Notes: generated by a model not told the origin, from the sequence alone. A stretch of 54,660 nucleotides of DNA from an uncultured Chitinophagaceae bacterium (GCA_903904335.1 CAIVCF010000123.1:1-54660); one strand, 5' to 3'; shown: positions 1 to 9,052, counted from the first letter of the stretch. Numbers and translations are program-made.

Positions 1-727
1 CTGCTTCAACGGCTGCATGTATTTCTTCTTCGGTATACTCACTTACATCCACCGGATCAAAAGAAGATGATACTCCACCACCTGCACAAAGTTTAATTTG
101 AGAAGCACCTCTTTTCAATGTCTCCCTTGTGGCTACGAGCACAGCATCTTTTCCATCAGCTATCAAAGCGGCACCAATATCTTCAGAATGATGAGTTGAA
201 CCACCATACAAAAGAGGCCTTTGATTTATATTTCTGAAATCACCATGTCCTGATGTTTGAGAAATCATTGGACCACTGGGATATATCCGCGGGCCGGGTA
301 TTGTTCCGGCATCGATGGCTATTTTCATTCCAAAAGTTGGGCCTCCTAAATCTCTTATTGATGTAAAGCCCCGTAGTAGAACATTTCCGGCCTCGGCTCC
401 TGCTCTTATGGTAGCTGCTCCAAAATCTTCATTCTCCATCTGCCCTTGGGTAGAGCCGGATAAAAAAATGTGCATATGCGCATCAATCAATCCGGGCATC
501 AGAAATTTTCCTTTGCCATCAATAATTTTTGTTTCACCGCTTTTGTTGGTTGGAATGGGCGAAGTTGAAATTTTGCTGATAAGGTTGTTTATAATCAGCA
601 CATTGCCTGTTATTGTTTTTTCATCTTTGCCATTAAAAATCTGGACGTTGTTAATGAGCATTGTGTTTTGAGCTATTCCATAAAATGCGCTCAGTAAAAT
701 TGCAATTGTCAGTAGTTGTCTTTTCAT
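1..727 (-). CDS. Amidohydrolase family protein, secreted; C-terminal part outside window
   Basis: The minus strand reads open from an ATG at 727 to the window edge, giving 242 codons without a stop, so only the N-terminal half is present. Residues 1-20 are a signal peptide ending in a typical Ala-Gln. A composite amidohydrolase domain follows. Residues 82-88 read DAHMHIF, whose HxH at 84/86 is the first metal-binding pair of the amidohydrolase superfamily, and RDLGGP and GPRIYPSG are typical of the imidazolonepropionase/Xaa-Pro dipeptidase (prolidase-like) subgroup. The expected role is metal-dependent hydrolysis of a C-N bond, possibly of an Xaa-Pro dipeptide, in the periplasm. The substrate cannot be read from this fragment. 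No neighbour suggests an operon; the recombinase downstream in genome order is also on the minus strand but separated by 219 bp. Confidence 0.85.
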   Translation of the reverse strand, partial: MKRQLLTIAILLSAFYGIAQNTMLINNVQIFNGKDEKTITGNVLIINNLISKISTSPIPTNKSGETKIIDGKGKFLMPGLIDAHMHIFLSGSTQGQMENEDFGAATIRAGAEAGNVLLRGFTSIRDLGGPTFGMKIAIDAGTIPGPRIYPSGPMISQTSGHGDFRNINQRPLLYGGSTHHSEDIGAALIADGKDAVLVATRETLKRGASQIKLCAGGGVSSSFDPVDVSEYTEEEIHAAVEA

Positions 728-868
728 ATGTGCTTGTAATTATTTACATTGTTAAAACTTCAAAACTGTAATGTTATTAATTGTTCGAAATGTCATTTTA
801 GCATGACCGCTAACACTTAAAAGTACGCAACTCTGTCAAATAATCAAATTGATTTTCAACACTATTAT

Positions 869-939
869 GGGTTCGTTTTGTGGGTAGATACTTTTTGCTA
901 CCCACAAAACGAACCCTATGTTGCTACCCGTAAAACGAA
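869..939. repeat. 19-bp perfect inverted repeat plus a third direct copy
   Basis: GGGTTCGTTTTGTGGGTAG at 869-887 is followed, after a 10-base spacer, by its exact reverse complement at 898-916. A third, diverged copy of the right arm (CTACCCGTAAAACGAA) lies at 924-939, in direct orientation 26 bp further on and only 7 bp from the recombinase stop codon. It could be the terminator of the recombinase gene, but it lacks a clear T-run. Two inverted copies plus one direct copy also resemble an array of tyrosine-recombinase binding sites. Confidence 0.75.
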
Positions 940-946
940 GGGTATT

Positions 947-2104
947 TTACCATTTTAATTTGTCTAACGGGCTTTCAATTTTTCCAAGGTCTTTTTTGCT
1001 AACATGCGTATATCGCATAGTTGTTTTTATGCTGTTATGCCCCAGAAGTTCTTGTATAATTCTTATATCGGTTCCTCCTTCCATTAAATGTGTGGCATAA
1101 CTATGCCTTAGCATGTGAATGCTGCCTTTTTTAGAAATACCTGCTTTGTCTTTTGCTTCTTGTAATATTTGCTGTGCACTTCTTGTACTGTAAGCTTCTC
1201 CGCTTTGTCCTTCAAATAAAAATTCTTTGGGCTTATATTCTTTATAATAAGCCCTTAATGTTTCTAATAATTTTTTTGATAAGGGAACCAGCCTGTCTTT
1301 CTTTCCCTTTGCACTGTGTATATGAATCATCATTCGTTTACTGTCTATGTCTTTCACTTTCAAATTTACAATTTCGCTTACACGCATACCTGCTGCATAG
1401 CCCGCCATAATCATGGTTCGGTGTTTAAGGTTGTTTATTTTTTTTATTATTTCAATCACCTCTTCTTCGGCTAAAACTTCCGGCAGCTTAAAAGGTTTTT
1501 TGGGTCGGGGCAGGTCGTAAAATTCCTTTTCACGTTTCATTACTTTCTCAAAATAAAACTTGATGGCATTAACGGCTGTATGCACCTGTGTTTCGCTGCA
1601 GCCCTGCTTTTCAAGTAGCCACAGTAAGTAACTTAAAACATGCTGTTTCTGTAAATCATTAACGCTTCTGTTGCCTAATAGCCTGAGTAAATGATGAAAT
1701 TCGTTGCAATAATTCCTGATGGTGTTTGAACTGTAACCTTTTAAAACAAGCATCTTTTTTAAAGTATTAATAGCAATAATGTTTTCTTCACTTATCGGAT
1801 TTTGGATGATCATCTTTGCTGTACCTGCAATAATTTTTTGTTCGGGCTTTGTTGTAAGTGCTTTTCGTTGCAGTAAATATTTTTTAAGATCGCCTGTTTG
1901 CAGTTCAGCTATTCCTTTTAATGCATCAGCTGCAGCCTGATAATTCTCTTTTGTGCATAAAATGTACCAGCACTTTCTTGTGGCTGTCCATTTAACACCT
2001 TTTATTTTTTTAATAATGTCGTTAACTGAATTGTCATGCTTAAACACAATGCCGATGCATTCCTGCTTGTTATGATAAAATGGTAAAAATTGAATAACAA
2101 TCAT
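947..2104 (-). CDS. Tyrosine-type site-specific recombinase (XerD/IntI-like)
   Basis: This is a 385-residue protein if started at the ATG at 2104. The longer reading to 2224 runs through an AT-rich intergenic region and a dispersed repeat, so it was rejected. Residues 1-85 form an extra N-terminal domain seen in many Bacteroidota recombinases. A SAM-like core-binding domain covers about 105-200 and the catalytic domain about 205-385. The catalytic set is visible: Arg241 (GMRVSE), Lys266 (AKGKKDR), His330-x-x-Arg333 (HMLRHS), His356 (LLGHNS) and Tyr365 (RYTHVS). The C-terminal SPLDKL resembles the end of integron integrases, but the extra helix that marks IntI between the Lys and HxxR boxes is absent. 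The role is DNA strand exchange at short inverted sites. No phage or ICE genes accompany it here. Confidence 0.9.
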   Translation of the reverse strand: MIVIQFLPFYHNKQECIGIVFKHDNSVNDIIKKIKGVKWTATRKCWYILCTKENYQAAADALKGIAELQTGDLKKYLLQRKALTTKPEQKIIAGTAKMIIQNPISEENIIAINTLKKMLVLKGYSSNTIRNYCNEFHHLLRLLGNRSVNDLQKQHVLSYLLWLLEKQGCSETQVHTAVNAIKFYFEKVMKREKEFYDLPRPKKPFKLPEVLAEEEVIEIIKKINNLKHRTMIMAGYAAGMRVSEIVNLKVKDIDSKRMMIHIHSAKGKKDRLVPLSKKLLETLRAYYKEYKPKEFLFEGQSGEAYSTRSAQQILQEAKDKAGISKKGSIHMLRHSYATHLMEGGTDIRIIQELLGHNSIKTTMRYTHVSKKDLGKIESPLDKLKW

Positions 2105-2187
2105 ACTTAAAATTACAAAATAAATTATTATGATAAAAGAACCTGATTTGTAATCCTGAACTGTGCTGCATAAATTTCCAAACCCTG

Positions 2188-2209
2188 AAGTGTGCGACGC
2201 AACAACAGC
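2188..2209 (+). repeat. Dispersed repeat, TACAAGWGTGCGACGCAAC family, copy A
   Basis: AAGTGTGCGACGCAACAACAGC lies between the divergent recombinase and cmk genes. It carries the core GTGTGCGACGCAAC shared with copies near 25290, 27600, 34790, 38790, 42780, 47315 and 51350. The core TGCGACGCA is an odd palindrome. This copy lacks the TATAAAGTAC left flank. Confidence 0.7.
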
Positions 2210-2265
2210 CAAATAGATATTCAACTGCTGGCATCAAAATAAAAAATTTACTTCATCTTTGCAGC

Positions 2266-2943
2266 ATGAAAAAAATAGTGATCGCCGTTGATGGTTATTC
2301 TTCCACGGGGAAAAGCACGCTGGCAAAGGCTTTGGCGAAAAAAATGAATTATATTTTTGTGGATAGCGGTGCCATGTACCGTGCTATTACTTTATATTTT
2401 CTGAGGGAAAGAATTGACTGGGAAAATACGGCAGCAGTGAATAATGCCCTGAAGAATATTTCACTCGACTTTGAATACAATGCTGAAAAAGGGAAAAGCG
2501 ATATGTTGCTGAATGATGAAAATGTGGAAGCGGAAATAAGAGAGATGCTGGTGAGCGAAAAAGTAAGTGAGGTTGCTGCTGTTAAAGAAGTGCGTGCATT
2601 TGCTGTGGCGCAACAACAAAAAATGGGAGTGAAGAAAGGCATTGTGATGGATGGGAGAGATATTGGTACCACCGTTTTTCCAAACGCAGAATTAAAAATA
2701 TTTGTTACTGCCGATCCTGCAGAACGGGTGAAAAGGCGTTTCAAAGAATTGTACGAAAAGAACCACAACATCACGATCGAAGATGTACAAAAGAATCTCG
2801 AAATGCGTGATTATATTGACAGTCATCGTGAAGTGAGCCCGTTACGACAAGCTGATGACGCCATTGTTTTAGATAACAGTGATCTTACGAAAGAAGAACA
2901 ATTAGAGAAGGCATTGAAATTGGTGAAAGAAAGAATCAATTAA
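2266..2943 (+). CDS. cmk: Cytidylate kinase
   Basis: Transfers phosphate from ATP to CMP or dCMP in pyrimidine nucleotide synthesis and salvage; cytoplasmic. The 225-residue length is normal for the family. The P-loop is at residues 10-17 (GYSSTGKS). DSGAMYRA at 33-40 and DGRDIGT at 129-135 are the CMP-binding signatures, and the lid-region arginines are seen in KRRFKEL and SPLRQADD. The ATG at 2266 is the only start that keeps the P-loop in place. It is transcribed alone, divergent from the recombinase gene and convergent with the DUF4954 gene. A CATCTTTG sequence just upstream resembles a Bacteroidota -7 box. Confidence 0.97.
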   Translation: MKKIVIAVDGYSSTGKSTLAKALAKKMNYIFVDSGAMYRAITLYFLRERIDWENTAAVNNALKNISLDFEYNAEKGKSDMLLNDENVEAEIREMLVSEKVSEVAAVKEVRAFAVAQQQKMGVKKGIVMDGRDIGTTVFPNAELKIFVTADPAERVKRRFKELYEKNHNITIEDVQKNLEMRDYIDSHREVSPLRQADDAIVLDNSDLTKEEQLEKALKLVKERIN

Positions 2944-3008
2944 TTTTTTGACACGAATGCTCTAATTTTTATGAATAGATTCCTATTCGTGCATTCGTGA
3001 CATATATT

Positions 3009-5225
3009 CTACTTTAATTTCCTTTTGATCGATGCTACTTCTTTTTTAAAAGTTGCAGCTTCTTCTATTTGTTGTGTGATAAAAGAGTTGTCGGTTAATT
3101 TACCTACCACATTATCCATTTCTTTCTGGGAATCATACACCATTTTTCGATAAGGATTTTTATAATCTTTTTCTCTGGAATCGCAAATGCCTTTTGCCGT
3201 CCATTCTTTTGTGGCAACGGCTTTGTTTAAAAGAGAAGCGAATGTTGCAGCATTCATGTTTTTTAAATTGATCTGATCGATCTCCATCAACGATGCCAAT
3301 GCATGTTTTAATTTTTGTGCAGGATATTTTGTTCCTTCTTCGGTATAAAATTCATGTAATGCATCCCATGATTTTATTTTCCCTTTTTTTATTTTTTCTT
3401 TTAATGACTCAACAGTGGCAACAGTCATTAATTGCCCGCCGATATTCAGCCAATCTTCTCTTTTACTTCTGTTAGGCAATGCAGTGATCAGTTCATTGAA
3501 TGATTTGAATTTTTTTTGCTGAATAAATTGTATCAGTTGAGCAGTGCCGTAAAACTGTATCATTTCCCTAAACAACAAATAAGAACTTTTCACTTTTATT
3601 AAAACGGTCTTGCGTTTGCTGTTCTCGAAATCAGGGGCAATGATTTCTAACTCATCAATCAATTTGTTTTGTTCAGTTAATAATGATTTTCCTTTTTTAA
3701 TATTCTCTTCTTTACTGAATATTTTTTTTGACTCAAACTTTTTGTGAAAAGCTGCGCCTGTTAATTCTTCTAATAATTCGAGAGAAGAAAATAATTCGTT
3801 CACCGTATCCGGCGCTAAATACTCGTATTCAATCTGCTGAATTTTATTGGCTCGTTTATCCCGATCTATATATTTCCAACTGTTTCGTGCCAGTGCATAC
3901 ATATTGTACATGAACCAATAGCCGGGCATTACGATCAGTTGATCTTTATGTGCATCGATGCTGACCAACGAAAACGGAATAGGAATATTTAATTCAGTGG
4001 GATAATCACCTTTGGTTAAAATAGTAAAGCTTGCAAATTTGGAATTGTGTTTGATGCTTACGCACAGACCGGGCCAGAAGCCACGACCCATGATCACTTC
4101 ACCATCTGCGCCTCTTGAATTATGATTGGAGCCAATGGTTGCACCGGCAGCAATATTGCTTTGCCCCATCACCAAAGCAGCACATAAAAATGAATTGTTA
4201 TGATGTTGTTCATGAGCAGGAAATATCAATGAATTCAATACTTCGCAGCAAGATATGGTTGCATTGTTTCCTAAATAAGAATTAATTAATCGGGCACCAT
4301 ATTTTAATTGCGAGTTGGATGCCATGATAAAACGAACGGCTTTCACGCCGTAAAATATAGTGCAACCAAAACCAACAATACCGTTCACTAACTCACAACC
4401 TTCACCAATTTGTGTTTTGCCCTGTTCACCGGAATTGATCGTTAAGTTCTTTAATTTATTGGCGCCTTTTATGTAGGCATCGTTTCCTATCCAAACATCT
4501 TTGATGATGGCGCAATTTTTAATAACGGTTCTGTGGCCCACTTTTCCGTAAAAACCTCTGTTGGGTTTAAACTCTGCTTCTGTAAATTGTTTGAACTTGT
4601 TTAATAAAGCATCATCATCTCTGTACTTGCTCCACAAATAAGCATCACCCGGTAACATGCCGTTGAATGGCATTACTTTTCTGCCACCGTTTTCATTGCA
4701 TAATTCCAGCCAAATTCTTACATCTTCTTTTTCGCCGTCTTTCACAATGCCATTTCCGAATTTGGTATGGTTGGTCGTTACCAATTCATTCACATTAACA
4801 ATAATGGCTTCATTGCCGATGATATAGTGCGATAAATAATTTACATTATCAACAACAACATTATCTCCGAAGTCACAACTGATAATGGTTGAATTATATA
4901 AACCCACCGGTGTTTTGAGATCAGAAAAACTTAAACAAAACGGTTCTAATTTTCCAATACGAACCAATCCGAAAAATTTACAGTTCTTTACCAACTCCGG
5001 ATTAAATGCATCTGATACCAAAAACATATTCCAATCATCACTCGTGTTTCTGTTGCGCACTAATACCTCAATCTCATACGCAGTAAGCTTTCTGTACTCA
5101 ATGCCGCTCCTGTCCTGTATTTCACGCAGATAATATTCATCCTGTCCTTTCGGAATAAATTCTTTGCCAATAAAATTATAACCCAAAGAAGCGATCGGCA
5201 TTTTCTTAATGATATTCTGCGGCAT
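3009..5225 (-). CDS. DUF4954 family protein with left-handed beta-helix (hexapeptide-like) repeats
   Basis: A 738-residue cytoplasmic protein without a signal peptide. The N-terminal half (about residues 90-400) consists of imperfect hexapeptide-style repeats typical of left-handed parallel beta-helices, for example the stretches around IIGNEAIIVN and VIKNCAIIKDVWIGNDAYI. The C-terminal third (about 480-738) is charged, helical and Lys/Glu-rich. This architecture and sequence match the Bacteroidota family DUF4954. The helix fold recalls sugar-nucleotide acyltransferases and pyrophosphorylases, but no catalytic residue can be assigned. It lies just downstream of glmS on the same strand, 197 bp apart, which weakly suggests a link with amino sugars. 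The function is unknown. Confidence 0.88.
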   Translation of the reverse strand: MPQNIIKKMPIASLGYNFIGKEFIPKGQDEYYLREIQDRSGIEYRKLTAYEIEVLVRNRNTSDDWNMFLVSDAFNPELVKNCKFFGLVRIGKLEPFCLSFSDLKTPVGLYNSTIISCDFGDNVVVDNVNYLSHYIIGNEAIIVNVNELVTTNHTKFGNGIVKDGEKEDVRIWLELCNENGGRKVMPFNGMLPGDAYLWSKYRDDDALLNKFKQFTEAEFKPNRGFYGKVGHRTVIKNCAIIKDVWIGNDAYIKGANKLKNLTINSGEQGKTQIGEGCELVNGIVGFGCTIFYGVKAVRFIMASNSQLKYGARLINSYLGNNATISCCEVLNSLIFPAHEQHHNNSFLCAALVMGQSNIAAGATIGSNHNSRGADGEVIMGRGFWPGLCVSIKHNSKFASFTILTKGDYPTELNIPIPFSLVSIDAHKDQLIVMPGYWFMYNMYALARNSWKYIDRDKRANKIQQIEYEYLAPDTVNELFSSLELLEELTGAAFHKKFESKKIFSKEENIKKGKSLLTEQNKLIDELEIIAPDFENSKRKTVLIKVKSSYLLFREMIQFYGTAQLIQFIQQKKFKSFNELITALPNRSKREDWLNIGGQLMTVATVESLKEKIKKGKIKSWDALHEFYTEEGTKYPAQKLKHALASLMEIDQINLKNMNAATFASLLNKAVATKEWTAKGICDSREKDYKNPYRKMVYDSQKEMDNVVGKLTDNSFITQQIEEAATFKKEVASIKRKLK

Positions 5226-5309
5226 GTAATTTTATTTATTTGTTGACAAGCATTTGTTTTTTTGAAGAACGTAAACCGTTAGTCGTAAGTCGCCAGTAAG
5301 AAAGTTCTA

Positions 5310-5379
5310 AACTTGCGATTCACGATTTACGACTTGCGTCTCTTAGTTTAACTTGCGATTCACGATTTACGACTTGCGT
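5310..5379. repeat. 30-bp direct repeat, two exact copies, 40-bp period
   Basis: The same 30-base unit, starting AACTTGCGATTCACGATTT, occurs at 5310-5339 and 5350-5379. Degenerate relatives (AGTCGTAAGTCG, AGCGACTTACGATTACCGATT) flank it from 5281 to 5418. The stretch fills the 197 bp between glmS and the DUF4954 gene. A related vocabulary recurs at 13752-13786. Confidence 0.85.
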
Positions 5380-5422
5380 ATTTTATTCCAATTAGCGACT
5401 TACGATTACCGATTCACGTCTT

Positions 5423-7258
5423 CTATTCTACAGTAACACTCTTCGCTAAATTTCTCGGTTTATCTACATCCAATCCTTTTGCAACACCTACATAATAACT
5501 TAATAATTGCAAAGGTACAACGCTTAATAACGGTGCGATGATCTCATCGGCATCAGGAACAAACATTACATCATCTGCCATGCCGGGAATGATCTCATCA
5601 GTTTCTGTTGCAACAGCAATCACTTTTCCTTTGCGTGCTTTTATTTCCTGCACATTGCTAACAATTTTTTCGTAGTAAGAGTCTTTTGTGGCAACAAATA
5701 CAACAGGTAAATTCTCATCTACCAAAGCAATGGGACCGTGTTTCATTTCTGCTGCCGGGTAACCTTCTGCATGTATGTAAGAAATTTCTTTCAGTTTCAA
5801 AGCCCCTTCCAATGCAACGGGGAAATTGTATCCTCTTCCTAAAAATAAAAAGTCGTGTGCGTCCTTATATTTTTCTGCAATGCGTTTGATATTGGAAGTA
5901 TCAGCCAAAATTGTCTTTACTTTTTCCGGAACAGCTTGCAATTCTTTCATCAAACCAATATATCTGTCTTCATCAATGGTTCCTTTTGCATAACCGATCT
6001 TCAAAGCCATCATGGTTAATACTGCTAATTGTCCGGTGAAAGCTTTCGTGCTTGCTACACCAATTTCCGGACCGGCATGTGAGTAAGCACCTGCATCGCT
6101 TAAACGTGCAATGCTGCTGCCTACTGCATTCACCACGCCAAATATAAATGCACCTTTTTCTTTCGCACTTCCCAACGCAACCAATGTGTCAGCAGTTTCA
6201 CCGCTTTGAGAAATGGCAATGATCACATCACCTTTATTCACCACCGGATTTCTGTAACGGAATTCACTTGCATATTCCACTTCAACAGGAATACGGCATA
6301 ATTCTTCAATAATGTATTCAGCGATCAAACCTGCATGCCAACTGGTTCCGCAGGCAACGATCACTATTCGTTGCGCATTTTTCAATGCAGCTAAATGATC
6401 ATCAACGCCACTCATAATAATTTGTCCGCTTTCAGGTAATAATCTTCCTCTCAAGCAATCATGGATGGTTTCGGGTTGTTCATTGATCTCTTTCAGCATG
6501 AAATGTTCATAGCCGTCTTTTTCAATGGCTGCTAATTCCATATCCAATTTTGTAATGAATGGTGTTTGCTTTTCGTTGCCGAGATTTTTTAAGATCAATT
6601 CATCCGGACGAACGATCGCAATCTCATAATCATTCACATACACCACTTCTTTGGTGTATTCTATGATAGGAGATGCATCACTTGCTAAAAAATGTTCTCC
6701 TTTGCCGATGCCGATCACCAATGGGCTTCCTTTGCGTGCAGCAATGATTGTTTCAGGATCATTTTGATCGATCAATAAAATACAATAAGCACCCACAATT
6801 CTTTTCAATGCAATACGTAATGCTTCTTCTAAAGTGCCGCCGTTATTTTTTTTAATGTCTTCAATAAAATTCAACAAGACTTCTGTATCCGTGTCGCTTT
6901 TAAAAGTGTAGCCTTTTTTCAGCAGATCATTTTTAATGGAAACATAATTCTCAATAATACCGTTATGTATCATCGCCAATTCGCCACTGTTGCTTAGATG
7001 CGGATGCGCATTTCTGTCGCTCGGTTCACCATGTGTTGCCCAACGCGTGTGACCAATACCAATATGTCCCCGAAGGTCTTTACCAATTACTTCTTCTTCC
7101 AACTCTGCCACCTTGCCTTTCTTTTTATATACTTTCAATCCACCATTGATCAATGCAACACCGGCACTGTCATAACCGCGATACTCTAATCGTTTCAAAC
7201 CTTTTAAAATAACAGGATAAGCTTCCCTGTGCCCGATGTATCCAACAATTCCACACAT
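5423..7258 (-). CDS. glmS: Glutamine--fructose-6-phosphate aminotransferase (isomerizing)
   Basis: Makes glucosamine-6-phosphate from fructose-6-phosphate and glutamine, the entry step to UDP-GlcNAc, peptidoglycan and lipid A. It has 611 residues, the standard length. The Ntn-type glutaminase domain starts with Met-Cys2 (MCGIVGYIG), where Cys2 is the nucleophile, and continues through RLEYRGYDSAG and HTRWATHG. Two SIS domains follow at about 285-430 and 455-600, with CGTSWHAG, SQSGETADT and the EGALKLKEISY and EMKHGPIAL motifs. The C-terminus PRNLAKSVTVE is the conserved family end. No glmS ribozyme was recognised upstream; in this phylum control is normally by other means. Confidence 0.98.
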   Translation of the reverse strand: MCGIVGYIGHREAYPVILKGLKRLEYRGYDSAGVALINGGLKVYKKKGKVAELEEEVIGKDLRGHIGIGHTRWATHGEPSDRNAHPHLSNSGELAMIHNGIIENYVSIKNDLLKKGYTFKSDTDTEVLLNFIEDIKKNNGGTLEEALRIALKRIVGAYCILLIDQNDPETIIAARKGSPLVIGIGKGEHFLASDASPIIEYTKEVVYVNDYEIAIVRPDELILKNLGNEKQTPFITKLDMELAAIEKDGYEHFMLKEINEQPETIHDCLRGRLLPESGQIIMSGVDDHLAALKNAQRIVIVACGTSWHAGLIAEYIIEELCRIPVEVEYASEFRYRNPVVNKGDVIIAISQSGETADTLVALGSAKEKGAFIFGVVNAVGSSIARLSDAGAYSHAGPEIGVASTKAFTGQLAVLTMMALKIGYAKGTIDEDRYIGLMKELQAVPEKVKTILADTSNIKRIAEKYKDAHDFLFLGRGYNFPVALEGALKLKEISYIHAEGYPAAEMKHGPIALVDENLPVVFVATKDSYYEKIVSNVQEIKARKGKVIAVATETDEIIPGMADDVMFVPDADEIIAPLLSVVPLQLLSYYVGVAKGLDVDKPRNLAKSVTVE

Positions 7259-7353
7259 AGTATTTAAATTAATTAAGCTGCAATATCAATTATTTTAATG
7301 AATTTACAGCTTGAAAATGTGTGAAAGAATCCCTTTAAACCAATGTGTTGTAC

Positions 7354-7956
7354 ATGAATGAAGTATTTGATTTTAGGAAAGATTATGTTTTGGAAGACGA
7401 TTGCGTTTTATTGCGCCCTTTAAACATGAATGATTGCGAGAACCTGCTTGTTTTTTCTTTATACGAACCGGAGATCTGGAAGTATTCGTTAACAACTGCA
7501 TCGGGTGACGGAAATTTAGAACGTTATATTCAAACAGCTGTGAATGCCAGAGAGGCCATGAAAGAATATCCTTTTATTGTGTTTGATAAAAGAACAAAAC
7601 GTTATGCAGGTTGCACAAGATTTTATGATATTCAGTTGCCGCAAAAAACTTTGCAGTTGGGATATACCTGGTATGGGAGAGAATTTTGGGGAACGGGATT
7701 GAATAAGCATTGCAAATTTTTATTGCTGCAATTTGCTTTTGATCATTTGGGCATAGAGCGTGTTGAATTTCGTGCCGACATTAATAATGCAAGAAGTATT
7801 GCTGCCATGAAAAGTATTGGCTGCATAGAAGAAGGAGTGTTAAGAGGCAATACCATTAAACGTGATGGCACGAGAAGAGATTCTATAGTGTTAAGTATTT
7901 TAAGAAGGGAATGGGAGGGAGAAGTGCAGCAAAATTTGAGGAAGAAGTTGAGATGA
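7354..7956 (+). CDS. GNAT family N-acetyltransferase (RimJ/RimL type)
   Basis: A 200-residue acetyl-CoA-dependent N-acyltransferase, cytoplasmic. RLLPL-type beta-1 is seen as VLLRPLNMND. The acceptor-side region includes GCTRFYDI. WYGREFWGTGLNKHCKFLLLQFAF is the long motif A typical of RimJ/RimL-like enzymes, followed by EFRADINNARSIAAMKSIG (motif B). Such proteins acetylate ribosomal protein N-termini, antibiotics or small molecules; the substrate here is unknown. The reading frame extends to a GTG at 7345, but the in-frame ATG at 7354 is the more probable start. It is monocistronic or followed by the secreted protein gene 52 bp downstream. Confidence 0.88.
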   Translation: MNEVFDFRKDYVLEDDCVLLRPLNMNDCENLLVFSLYEPEIWKYSLTTASGDGNLERYIQTAVNAREAMKEYPFIVFDKRTKRYAGCTRFYDIQLPQKTLQLGYTWYGREFWGTGLNKHCKFLLLQFAFDHLGIERVEFRADINNARSIAAMKSIGCIEEGVLRGNTIKRDGTRRDSIVLSILRREWEGEVQQNLRKKLR

Positions 7957-8008
7957 ATAGAATGCAGGTATTCCAACAATATATGTGTGCAGTCGAAAAA
8001 TTGAATTA

Positions 8009-8830
8009 ATGCGATACCTAAGATTGCTTATAATATTATCTTTCTTTGTGTTAAAGGATAATCAGGCTAATGAAAGTGATAAAATTATTGCACACGGAAC
8101 CTATTTAATTTCATCAATTCATAAGGATGGCATTATGGTTGCTTCTGATTCACGAATTGCATTTTTCCATATAGAAAAAACTGGCAGAACTTTAATAGCT
8201 TATCGGGATTCCTTTCCTAAAACATTCATAATTGGGAAAAATACACTTTCTTATAGCGGTAATGCAACTCTTTTAAATGTATTTATCTCTACGATAATAA
8301 ATGAGTATAAAAAGACTTTGAAAGAAGATACCCTAAATATTAAATACTTGCTACCCTCGTTTTTCTCATTTGTAAAAACTAAATACAACTTAAACTTTTC
8401 TCAGATGATTTTTTCAGGAATATTAATTACATCTGGTTATGATTCTTTGAAGCCAAGGATATTTTATTATCAGAAAGTAGATGGCATTCAAGAGATGAAT
8501 TATAATTATCAATCGATTGCAGAATCTGGGAAATCAAATTTTAGAAAAAAAGCATCGTCTAATTTATCTTGTGAACAAGCCGGAGAAATTGCTGTTGATG
8601 TAATAAATGAATATGCAATATCAAATAATAAAACAGATATAATTGGAGGGCCTGTCGAAATATGCAAAGTGACTAAAGATAGCGTTGTTGTTATAAAAAA
8701 CAAACTCCCTAAATTTAAATGGGTATATATGAAAGACTATATTTCTGACTTAAAAAGCCATAAAACAAAAATGTTTTTTACTTCTGCAGAAAATGAAAAA
8801 AAGTTTTATGAACACTACGACAAGAATTAA
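8009..8830 (+). CDS. Secreted protein with proteasome-type Ntn-hydrolase hallmarks
   Basis: A 273-residue protein counted from the ATG at 8009; the frame also opens at a GTG at 7985. Residues 1-20 are hydrophobic, an export signal or anchor. A proteasome/HslV-like pattern then appears: Gly30-Thr31 followed by YLISSIHKDGIMVASDSR. Thr31 and Asp47 have exactly the Thr1/Asp17 spacing of proteasome beta subunits. Lys71 in FPKTFII falls at the Lys33 strand after a loop about eight residues longer, and SYSGNATLLNVF matches the helix after it. A C-terminal GGPVEICKVTKDSVVVI resembles the family's late strands. The inference is an exported Thr-type amidohydrolase or a relative that has lost activity. 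No operon partner is apparent. Confidence 0.6.
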   Translation: MRYLRLLIILSFFVLKDNQANESDKIIAHGTYLISSIHKDGIMVASDSRIAFFHIEKTGRTLIAYRDSFPKTFIIGKNTLSYSGNATLLNVFISTIINEYKKTLKEDTLNIKYLLPSFFSFVKTKYNLNFSQMIFSGILITSGYDSLKPRIFYYQKVDGIQEMNYNYQSIAESGKSNFRKKASSNLSCEQAGEIAVDVINEYAISNNKTDIIGGPVEICKVTKDSVVVIKNKLPKFKWVYMKDYISDLKSHKTKMFFTSAENEKKFYEHYDKN

Positions 8831-8911
8831 TTAATACCCCTCGCTATCCATATACTTCCGCAGTGTGTCTGTGAATTTCCAATAAAAATCAGGCTCCGTT
8901 GCATTCTTCTG
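8831..8911 (-). pseudogene. Possible 3' remnant of a lost gene
   Basis: On the minus strand, AQKNATEPDFYWKFTDTLRKYM plus DSEGY and a stop (8831-8833) can be read from about 8911. Its codon use and composition look like the C-terminus of a real protein. No start is present, because the sequence upstream becomes a hairpin (8916-8934, CCGAAC arms) and non-coding. The parent family was not recognised. A chance open stretch of 27 codons is the alternative. Confidence 0.35.
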
Positions 8912-9052
8912 GGCTCCGAACATTTATAGTTCGGGGAACTGCACTTTGCTGTGACCCGTGGTACTTAAAAGATGCTTGATAGCGGATCAAAGGCAGATAG
9001 AATATAATTTAAAACAAACCCTGGCTACAGGAAAAGCATTCTTGACCCATAG

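Noticed and set aside
315-671. 118-codon plus-strand ORF
   Set aside because: It is the complement of the amidohydrolase, which has a signal peptide and metal motif; the plus-strand translation has no family features.
2105-2224. N-terminal extension of the recombinase
   Set aside because: It is translated from AT-rich DNA and a dispersed repeat, and gives an odd hydrophobic stretch (SFIIIIYFVILS).
5226-7300. glmS ribozyme or riboswitch near glmS
   Set aside because: No catalytic core motif was seen upstream of the gene, and the class is not expected in this phylum.
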